Shown here in pieces: positions 1 to 4,483 of a DNA stretch of 5,141 bases (its first letter is position 1; each line of letters starts with the position of its first letter). This DNA is from Comamonadaceae bacterium. Lineage in GTDB: Bacteria; Pseudomonadota; Gammaproteobacteria; Burkholderiales; Burkholderiaceae_C. The position numbers and the translations under genes are program-made. Where the stretch lies: the NCBI GenBank assembly GCA_947454695.1, contig CANGMW010000199.1, forward strand, positions 1-5,141, read 5' to 3'. Below the pieces are notes generated by a model, which ran no database searches, was not told the DNA's origin, and saw only the letters and a program-made list of their open reading frames with translations.

Positions 1-766
1 GCATGGCAACCCGGCCTGGAGTTACCTTTACCGCAAGATGATCCCGGAATTTTTGGGGGCAGGGCATCGCGTCGTGGCGCCGGATTTGATAGGGTTTGGC
101 AAGAGCGACAAGCTCAAGAAGGACAGCGCCCACAGTTTTACCTGGCACCGTCAGTGCCTGCTCGAACTGATTGAACGGCTGGACCTGCGCAATATCGTGT
201 TGGTCGTACAGGATTGGGGCGGCATTCTGGGCCTGACACTGCCCATGGCAGCGCCCGACCGCTTCCAAGGCGCCTTGATCATGAACACCACGTTGGCCAC
301 GGGTGAAGAGCCCTTGTCTGCGGGCTTTTTGGCATGGCGCGAGATGTGCGCGTCCAAGCCCGAGTTTTCCATCAGTCGATTGTTCGCCCGAGGCAACCCT
401 CACATGACCCAAGCGGAGTGTGACGCCTATGACGCGCCGTTTCCGGACAAAGGTCACCGGGCCGCCACGCGCGCTTTTCCGGCGATGGTGCCAGAACGCG
501 CCGATGACGATGGCGCTGCAACGTCACGGCAGGCAAGGGATTTCTGGCAAAACACCTGGAATCAACCCACCTTGATGGCCGTTGGTGCGCAAGACCCAGT
601 CCTCGGGATAGCACAGATGCGTGATTTGCGCGCCCTCATGCACGACCGACCCGAACTCCTGGTCATTGAACAGGGTGGTCACTTTGTGCAGGAACATGGA
701 CAATCCATCGCTCAGGCAGCCGTTCAATTTTTTAAGAACGCACCTACCGGACAGAGCACCTCCTGA
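1..766 (+). CDS. Haloalkane dehalogenase, DhlA-like subfamily I (5' end outside window)
   Basis: An alpha/beta hydrolase expected to cleave carbon-halogen bonds hydrolytically in the cytoplasm, giving an alcohol and halide. The reading frame is open from base 2, and the codons before the ATG at 38 encode the oxyanion-hole motif HGNPAWSYLYRK, so that ATG is internal and the true start lies upstream. Counting from that Met: VVQDWGG supplies the nucleophile Asp59 and first halide-binding Trp60; GFLAW carries the second halide-binding Trp at 100; AVGAQD carries the probable acid Asp186; GGHFVQE carries the base His215. The nucleophile-strand and His motifs closely resemble Xanthobacter DhlA as I recall it. 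Two Trp ligands and an Asp-His-Asp triad fit subfamily HLD-I (DhlA/DhmA). About 255 residues are visible of a usual 300 or so. The gene ends five bases before ldcA. Family assignment is strong; the natural substrate is unknown and need not be a pollutant. Confidence 0.9.
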   Translation, partial: HGNPAWSYLYRKMIPEFLGAGHRVVAPDLIGFGKSDKLKKDSAHSFTWHRQCLLELIERLDLRNIVLVVQDWGGILGLTLPMAAPDRFQGALIMNTTLATGEEPLSAGFLAWREMCASKPEFSISRLFARGNPHMTQAECDAYDAPFPDKGHRAATRAFPAMVPERADDDGAATSRQARDFWQNTWNQPTLMAVGAQDPVLGIAQMRDLRALMHDRPELLVIEQGGHFVQEHGQSIAQAAVQFFKNAPTGQSTS

Positions 767-771
767 AATCC

Positions 772-1731
772 ATGAAAAAACACATCTACATCTACTCACC
801 CTCAGGCGCCGTGCGGGACAAAAAGGCGTTTCGCAAGGGCCTGGAACGTCTCAAAGAATTGGGACACGACGTGGAGGTGGATGAAGCGGCGCTGTCCAGC
901 CAACAGCGCTTTGCAGGCGCTGACGATATTCGTTTGGCAGCAATTCACCGCGCGGCGTCCAGTGGGGCCGATGTGGCCTTGATTTCGCGCGGCGGGTACG
1001 GCTTGACCAGGCTTTTGGCCGGTATTCAATACAAGCGACTGAGCCAAGCCATTGAACGAGGCACCCAGTTTGTAGGCTTGAGTGACTTCACGGCACTGCA
1101 ACTCGCCCTGCTGGCTAAGACGGGGGCTATCACTTGGGCCGGTCCGAATTTGTGTGAAGGGTTTGGTTCAGCCGACGGAGTAGACGACATCATGCAAGCC
1201 TGCTTTGACGACCTGTTGCTAGAGCAGGGGGAGGGGACGGGTTGGCGTCAACACAAGGAAAGTGCCGCGGCACTGTCGCTGGCACCAGCGTTCCATCAAA
1301 AGCGCATGGGTGATGCTGCAGACTTTAGAGTTCGAGACGGTCTTTTATGGGGCGGTAATTTGGCGGTGTTGTGCAGTTTGATGGGCACACCCTATTTGCC
1401 AAAGATTGAGAAGGGTATTTTGTTCTTGGAAGATGTAGGAGAACATCCCTACCGGATTGAACGGATGTTGACGCAGCTGCTCCATTCGGGCGTTTTGGCC
1501 AAACAAAAAGCCATCGTTTTGGGACAATTTACGGACTACAAGCTGTCGCCTCACGACAAGGGCTACAACTTCAATGCTGTGGTCGCCTGGTTACGAACCC
1601 AAGTGAAAACACCCGTCGTGACCAACTTGGCATTTGGCCATGTCCAGACTAAAGTCATGTTGCCTGTGGGTGCCAAAGCTGACTTGCTCGTGCAAGGACG
1701 GGACGCACTCCTACTTTGGGGTCACCTTTAA
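772..1731 (+). CDS. ldcA: LD-carboxypeptidase (muramoyltetrapeptide carboxypeptidase), peptidase family S66
   Basis: Complete, 319 residues, near the usual 300-330. Family members remove the terminal D-Ala from murein tetrapeptides during cytoplasmic peptidoglycan recycling. The S66 catalytic set is visible: nucleophile Ser104 in VGLSDFTAL, Glu220 in LFLEDVGEHPYRIERML, and His290 in LAFGHV. This matches the Ser-Glu-His triad described for Pseudomonas aeruginosa LdcA. Other family hallmarks are the N-terminal YSPSGAV strand and the ALISRGGYG loop near residue 70. No signal peptide is seen, as expected for the cytoplasmic enzyme. The start follows the dehalogenase stop by five bases without a convincing Shine-Dalgarno sequence, so translational coupling to the upstream gene is plausible (inference). 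The TAA stop shares TTAA with the stop of the opposing gene. No terminator hairpin was found at the 3' end. Confidence 0.95.
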   Translation: MKKHIYIYSPSGAVRDKKAFRKGLERLKELGHDVEVDEAALSSQQRFAGADDIRLAAIHRAASSGADVALISRGGYGLTRLLAGIQYKRLSQAIERGTQFVGLSDFTALQLALLAKTGAITWAGPNLCEGFGSADGVDDIMQACFDDLLLEQGEGTGWRQHKESAAALSLAPAFHQKRMGDAADFRVRDGLLWGGNLAVLCSLMGTPYLPKIEKGILFLEDVGEHPYRIERMLTQLLHSGVLAKQKAIVLGQFTDYKLSPHDKGYNFNAVVAWLRTQVKTPVVTNLAFGHVQTKVMLPVGAKADLLVQGRDALLLWGHL

Positions 1732-2078
1732 TTGCGACGGCTTGAGGCGTGAACAAATTCTGACATCATGGGCTTAGGGATCAAGCCCTGAAACTGTGGT
1801 TTCAAACCGAGAACTTTTTGTTTGGCAATAGCCTCTCCATGTAACTCGGAAAGCGTCGCCATGACATTGCTGCGCAGGTGCCACAACCCGTGCACGTCTT
1901 CTGCAAACAAAATATGTTTCAAAGTTCTCGGCGATCGGCTCCATCCCTCAGCACCCAGACATTCGAGCATTGCCCAACGCAACTCGAATACAGCTGTTTG
2001 CTGATCAAAAGCCAGCCGAGTGACCAAGTAAGTCTGAACACTCTTGACAAAACGAGACGGATTTTTGACAAATTTCAT
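1728..2078 (-). CDS. Uncharacterised 116-residue protein, divergent from the cyclase-FHA gene
   Basis: I do not recognise this protein. It is short, soluble-looking and basic at both ends. There is no signal peptide, no membrane segment and no Cys pair to suggest metal binding. Residues about 15-75 are rich in aromatic and hydrophobic positions (TYLVTRLAFDQQ, ELRWAMLECLG, HILFAEDVHGLWHLR) and look mainly helical; a Lys-rich tail follows. The reading frame is more protein-like than the overlapping plus-strand frames, and the gene has its own AT-rich upstream region with a perfect TATAAT box on its strand. Against this, no good Shine-Dalgarno precedes the ATG. Its stop overlaps the ldcA stop tail to tail. 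Divergence from the cyclase-FHA gene suggests shared regulation, but that is inference. Probably a real hypothetical gene; function unknown. Confidence 0.65.
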   Translation of the reverse strand: MKFVKNPSRFVKSVQTYLVTRLAFDQQTAVFELRWAMLECLGAEGWSRSPRTLKHILFAEDVHGLWHLRSNVMATLSELHGEAIAKQKVLGLKPQFQGLIPKPMMSEFVHASSRRN

Positions 2079-2113
2079 AACGAAAACATTTAATTCATAT
2101 ACTTACATTCGGT

Positions 2114-2119
2114 ATTATA
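2114..2119 (-). promoter_or_regulatory. Candidate -10 box for the 116-residue protein gene
   Basis: Read on the minus strand this is a perfect TATAAT. It would place transcription start near 2107, about 28 bases before the ATG at 2078. No good -35 hexamer lies 16-18 bases upstream, so the promoter may need an activator, or the match may be a by-product of the AT-rich sequence. Confidence 0.4.
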
Positions 2120-2124
2120 TATAA

Positions 2125-2202
2125 GCAAATAACCGACCAGGATAGCAATTACCCTGGATTTATATTTATCAAAACAATCAGTATCAATATATATTTATTT
2201 GC
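2125..2202. repeat. Inverted 8-mer pair flanking the divergent promoters
   Basis: GCAAATAA at 2125-2132 is the exact reverse complement of TTATTTGC at 2195-2202. Read in the direction of each divergent gene, both arms are TTATTTGC, followed 5 bases (minus) or 8 bases (plus) later by TATAAT. The centre of the pair (about 2163.5) almost coincides with the midpoint of the two -10 boxes (2165). In such AT-rich DNA an 8-bp match could arise by chance. It may be a shared operator. Confidence 0.35.
2137..2157. repeat. CCAGG-N11-CCTGG dyad
   Basis: CCAGG (2137-2141) and CCTGG (2153-2157) are inverted repeats separated by 11 bases, the GC-richest patch of the intergenic region. Both also fit CCWGG, the Dcm-type methylation site. 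The centre-to-centre spacing of 16 bases could suit a dimeric regulator. It lies upstream of both predicted transcription starts, so an RNA hairpin role is unlikely. Confidence 0.3.
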
Positions 2203-2210
2203 CGATTAAA

Positions 2211-2216
2211 TATAAT
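2211..2216 (+). promoter_or_regulatory. Candidate -10 box for the cyclase-FHA gene
   Basis: Perfect TATAAT with a start point expected near 2223-2225, giving a leader of about 20 bases that contains the GGGAG ribosome site and the ATG at 2243. The -35 area (about 2188-2193) is all A/T and unlike TTGACA. Confidence 0.45.
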
Positions 2217-2228
2217 GAATATTTATGC

Positions 2229-2233
2229 GGGAG
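2229..2233 (+). promoter_or_regulatory. Ribosome binding site GGGAG that decides the start of the cyclase-FHA gene
   Basis: GGGAG lies nine bases before the ATG at 2243, a normal spacing. The earlier in-frame ATG at 2225 has the site inside its own coding sequence, has nothing like a Shine-Dalgarno before it, and sits almost on the predicted transcription start. The start at 2243 is therefore preferred, removing six residues. Confidence 0.65.
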
Positions 2234-2242
2234 TTATCTGAT

Positions 2243-3136
2243 ATGAGTCTCAAGGGTACAGTTTTGTTTGTAGAAATGACCTTTCCTGGACTGGACCATC
2301 AGGGCAATGATCAGATTGACAAATTAATTTCACTGAATAAAAAAGCGCTTTCCGAAAAAATTAAGGAATATCAAGCATTTCATCTCAAAATTTTAGGCAA
2401 TGGTGTGTTTTCTGTGTTTTATTCAATTCACCAAGCCATTGTTTGTGCCTCTGCTCTGGTTAAGGATCCAAATTCGGCCTTTACAAATGGCCTATCCCTA
2501 AAAATTGGCATGTGCCATGGCGCTATTGAAATGGTCGGTGGCGATTGTTTTGGAGATGCCGTCAACGTAGCTTTCCGGCTCAGTCAACTCGCAACAGCCA
2601 ACGAGATATGGGCTGACTTGGAGGGTGACTATCCGCAGCATCTGCCTTCCACCCTTAATTGCGAAAAATTGGGTGCAATCCCCATTCACGGACGAACGGG
2701 TCTCAGTACGGTACTTAAATTAATTCCAATTGAATCACCAAGCGCCGATCAATTTACCGAGCTTGCGCCTTTTGAGTCTCCGAACAAAGCGCCTGGACCG
2801 GCTGTTGGTTTCATTGATTTTTTTTACAACGGAGTTTCACGTCGCTGCCTTCGGCAGCAAGGTCCCATTCGAATAGGTCGAGCAGATGACATGGATTTTC
2901 AGATCCATGATGATCGCGTTTCTAGATCACATTTGAAAATTGAATGGCGCCACCAAGGTCCTACGGTGTGTGATCTCAGCAGTTTCGGCACGTGGGTACG
3001 ATTTCAGAACAAGGAGTCCGTTCTTTTTTTACGCCGGGAATCGTGTGTTTTGCATGGAACGGGGGAGTTGATACTTAGTTCATCGCTCGCCACCAAGGAG
3101 CCCCCGATCCTGAGCTTTCAAATATCGTTGGCGTGA
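2243..3136 (+). CDS. Degenerate class III adenylate/guanylate cyclase domain fused to a C-terminal FHA domain
   Basis: A 297-residue cytoplasmic signalling protein (303 if begun at 2225). Residues about 1-162 follow the class III nucleotidyl cyclase pattern. The first metal-binding Asp is Glu11 (LFVEM) and the second is Asn53 (KILGNG, normally GD). The base-recognising Lys49 and Asp101 and the transition-state Asn108 and Arg112 (GGDCFGDAVNVAFRL) are kept. Both metal ligands being changed suggests weak or no cyclase activity. After a linker (about 163-187), residues about 188-285 form an FHA phosphothreonine-binding domain, with IGR at 211-213 and VSRSH at 226-230; the usual S-x-N-G-T turn reads SSFGT, with Phe248 in place of Asn. 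I recall Burkholderiales proteins with this architecture and a similar C-terminal RRE...L.G.G end; this one is divergent. The sampled N-terminal half is about 37% GC, well below its neighbours, suggesting transfer or relaxed evolution. The gene has its own promoter candidate and converges on tatD. Confidence 0.85.
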   Translation: MSLKGTVLFVEMTFPGLDHQGNDQIDKLISLNKKALSEKIKEYQAFHLKILGNGVFSVFYSIHQAIVCASALVKDPNSAFTNGLSLKIGMCHGAIEMVGGDCFGDAVNVAFRLSQLATANEIWADLEGDYPQHLPSTLNCEKLGAIPIHGRTGLSTVLKLIPIESPSADQFTELAPFESPNKAPGPAVGFIDFFYNGVSRRCLRQQGPIRIGRADDMDFQIHDDRVSRSHLKIEWRHQGPTVCDLSSFGTWVRFQNKESVLFLRRESCVLHGTGELILSSSLATKEPPILSFQISLA

Positions 3137-3141
3137 TGTTT

Positions 3142-3172
3142 ATTAACATAATATACATCGTATAAAGTTAAT
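3142..3172. repeat. AT-rich imperfect hairpin after the cyclase-FHA gene
   Basis: Nested inverted arms: ATTAAC (3142-3147) with GTTAAT (3167-3172), and TATAC (3152-3156) with GTATA (3160-3164) around an ATC loop. It starts six bases after the stop. The stem is AT-rich and no T-run follows on the plus strand, so it is not a standard terminator; it could be a weak 3' stabilising structure or chance. Confidence 0.3.
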
Positions 3173-3180
3173 GCAGGAGC

Positions 3181-3202
3181 AAAAAGGGGCCTGCCCAGCC
3201 CC
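3181..3202 (-). terminator. Intrinsic terminator of the holB-pilZ-tatD cluster
   Basis: GGGGC (3186-3190) pairs with GCCCC (3198-3202) around a seven-base loop. Read on the minus strand the hairpin is followed by TTTTT (3185-3181) and preceded by TTTTTT. It lies about 18 bases beyond the tatD stop. On the plus strand the run after the hairpin is A, so it should not stop transcripts of the cyclase-FHA gene efficiently. Confidence 0.8.
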
Positions 3203-3220
3203 AAAAAAGTCAATGCCCGT

Positions 3221-4021
3221 TCATGCCTTGTCAGTGATCCCGTTGAAAAGAATTTCGAAATTGCGACTTGTCATTTCACCAATCGCTTCAATGGTGGTGT
3301 CTTTAATCTGAGCTAATTGTTGGGCCACCAATGGCACATATGAGGGGTTGTTTGTCTTTCCCCGGAAAGGCACAGGTGCCAAATACGGACTGTCTGTTTC
3401 GATCAACAACCGGTCCATTGGCACAAAACGGGCGACATCACGCAATTCCTGCGCACTTTTGAAAGTCAGGATTCCAGAAAATGAAATGTAAAAGCCCAAC
3501 TCCAAAGCGGCGCGCGCGACCTCAGTTGTTTCAGTGAAACAATGAAAAACGCCTCCAGCCGAACCTGGGCCACCATGTTCACCTTCATCACGCAAGATAT
3601 TCAAGGTGTCGTCCGAGGCATTGCGTGTATGGATCACCAAAGGTTTTCCCAACTCACGGGCAGCACGTATATGCACCCTAAAGCGTTCACGCTGCCAAGC
3701 CATATCAGCCACGGAGCGTGTTCCAAGCCGATAGTAGTCCAGCCCGGTTTCACCAATTCCAACAACACGCGGCAGGCGACCACGGGTCAGCAAATCATCC
3801 ACGGTTGGCTCCCGCACCCCTTCGTTGTCGGGGTGAACCCCCACCGTAGCCCACAGTTGATCGTCCAGCAACGCCAGCGCATGGACAGATTCAAATTCTT
3901 CAAGGGTGGTGCAAATACACATAGCGCGGTTGACTCGCGCGTCAGCCATAGCCTGACGAATACGGGGTAAATCGCTGGCGAGTTCCGGGAAAGTGAGATG
4001 GCAATGAGAATCAGTAAACAT
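3221..4021 (-). CDS. ycfH: TatD-family metal-dependent hydrolase (YcfH type)
   Basis: Complete, 266 residues, the normal length. A TIM-barrel metallohydrolase of the amidohydrolase superfamily; characterised TatD proteins act as DNases, while the role of the YcfH branch is less certain. The metal ligands are all visible: His6 and His8 in DSHCHL, Glu91 in GIGETGLDYY, His131 in VIHTRNA, His160 in FHCFT, and Asp210 in IETDSPYLAP. The position downstream of holB and pilZ matches ycfH after holB in Escherichia coli, so this is the YcfH branch and not the tat-operon TatD, despite the common name. An 85-base gap separates it from pilZ. No Shine-Dalgarno precedes the ATG, and in-frame codons upstream reach a stop (TGA) within 15 bases, which fixes the start. 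Ends just before a strong terminator. Confidence 0.93.
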   Translation of the reverse strand: MFTDSHCHLTFPELASDLPRIRQAMADARVNRAMCICTTLEEFESVHALALLDDQLWATVGVHPDNEGVREPTVDDLLTRGRLPRVVGIGETGLDYYRLGTRSVADMAWQRERFRVHIRAARELGKPLVIHTRNASDDTLNILRDEGEHGGPGSAGGVFHCFTETTEVARAALELGFYISFSGILTFKSAQELRDVARFVPMDRLLIETDSPYLAPVPFRGKTNNPSYVPLVAQQLAQIKDTTIEAIGEMTSRNFEILFNGITDKA

Positions 4022-4027
4022 GCAGAG

Positions 4028-4056
4028 AATAGATCAATAACATGGGGCAGTGTGAA
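4028..4056 (-). promoter_or_regulatory. Weak candidate promoter for tatD/ycfH
   Basis: On the minus strand, TTCACA (4056-4051, five of six consensus bases) and TCTATT (4033-4028, four of six) are separated by exactly 17 bases. The start point would fall at or within a base of the ATG at 4021, giving a leaderless transcript, which would agree with the absence of a ribosome site. It may be chance; read-through from pilZ is the alternative. Confidence 0.25.
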
Positions 4057-4106
4057 CGCAGGTCATCGCGTTGCGGGAAAACTTTAATTCAACAGCGGGT
4101 TGGCCA

Positions 4107-4469
4107 TCAAACCGTTTGGGTCTGTCTGTCGGTACTTATATGCGAACTGAGAATTTGCTCAATTTTATTTTTCAACAGGCGGGATTTTTCATCGCTAGGA
4201 AACTGAACGCCAACCCCCTGCGATCGGGCGCCTGCCGCCTTGGCAGGGGTGATCCAAGCCACTTTTCCCGCAACGGGGTATCGCTGCGGATCGTCTGGTA
4301 GGGTGAGCAAGACATACACGTCATCACCTAAACGATACGCTCTGGTAGAGGGCACAAAAATCCCACCATCTGCGAACAAAGGGATGTACGCCGCGAACAA
4401 AGCCGACTTCTCCTTGATGGAGAGTTGGATCACACTGGGTCGGGGGGCGGTGGATTCGGTCGGGTTCAT
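4107..4469 (-). CDS. pilZ: Type IV pilus assembly protein PilZ
   Basis: Complete, 120 residues, close to the 118 of Pseudomonas aeruginosa PilZ. Required for type IV pilus biogenesis in species studied, acting in the cytoplasm with the pilus assembly machinery (PilB and FimX in xanthomonads). The segments YIPLFADGGIFVP (about 28-40), DDVYVLLTLPDD, YPVAGKVAWITP and GVGVQF match the single-domain PilZ family. The c-di-GMP-binding RxxxR and D/NxSxxG motifs of canonical PilZ domains are absent, as in founding PilZ, so direct c-di-GMP binding is not expected. It lies ten bases after holB on the same strand, with a minimal ORF bridging the two genes. The N-terminal MNPTESTAPRPS tail is flexible-looking. 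Assignment is firm from sequence and neighbours. Confidence 0.93.
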   Translation of the reverse strand: MNPTESTAPRPSVIQLSIKEKSALFAAYIPLFADGGIFVPSTRAYRLGDDVYVLLTLPDDPQRYPVAGKVAWITPAKAAGARSQGVGVQFPSDEKSRLLKNKIEQILSSHISTDRQTQTV

Positions 4470-4483
4470 AGCGAAAGCGTCAT
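4466..4483 (-). other. Five-codon minimal ORF bridging holB and pilZ
   Basis: Read on the minus strand: ATG ACG CTT TCG CTA TGA (peptide MTLSL). Its ATG overlaps the holB stop as ATGA, and its TGA overlaps the pilZ start as ATGA. Ribosomes could pass from holB to pilZ by two steps of stop-start reinitiation, and pilZ has no clear Shine-Dalgarno of its own. It is an exact sequence observation; function is speculative and chance is quite possible. Confidence 0.25.

Larger units (their letters stand above)
2079..2242. promoter_or_regulatory. GC-poor divergent intergenic region
   Basis: Bases 2079-2224 contain 35 G or C in 146 (24%) by hand count, against roughly 55-60% in sampled lines of the flanking housekeeping genes. 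The stretch separates two divergent genes and carries a TATAAT box on each strand, a CCAGG/CCTGG dyad and an inverted 8-mer pair, listed separately. I see no RNA gene or credible coding frame in it. The low GC would favour DNA bending and binding by nucleoid proteins of the H-NS/MvaT type (inference). Confidence 0.7.

Noticed and set aside
38..40. ATG at 38 as the start of the dehalogenase
   Set aside because: The frame is open upstream and encodes the conserved HGNPAWSYLYRK oxyanion-hole segment, so the gene begins before the window.
802..1101. Minus-strand open frame of 99 codons
   Set aside because: Antisense to the well-supported ldcA and without recognisable features.
1878..2093. Plus-strand open frame of 71 codons opposite the 116-residue protein
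   Set aside because: Composition is less protein-like, no ribosome site, and it runs into the AT-rich gap; the minus-strand frame is longer and has a promoter candidate.
3181..3208. GGGGC/GCCCC hairpin as a bidirectional terminator
   Set aside because: On the plus strand it is followed by A-runs and not T-runs, so only the minus-strand orientation fits an intrinsic terminator.
3171..3311. Small plus-strand ORF of 46 codons beginning ATG CAG GAG
   Set aside because: Crosses the terminator hairpin and then overlaps the tatD 3' end; looks like a chance frame.
3542..3970. Plus-strand open frame of 142 codons
   Set aside because: Lies wholly inside tatD on the other strand, whose metal-ligand motifs are complete; no domain motif or ribosome site of its own.
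4107..4469. PilZ as a c-di-GMP receptor
   Set aside because: The RxxxR and D/NxSxxG binding motifs are missing, as is usual for the type IV pilus PilZ itself.
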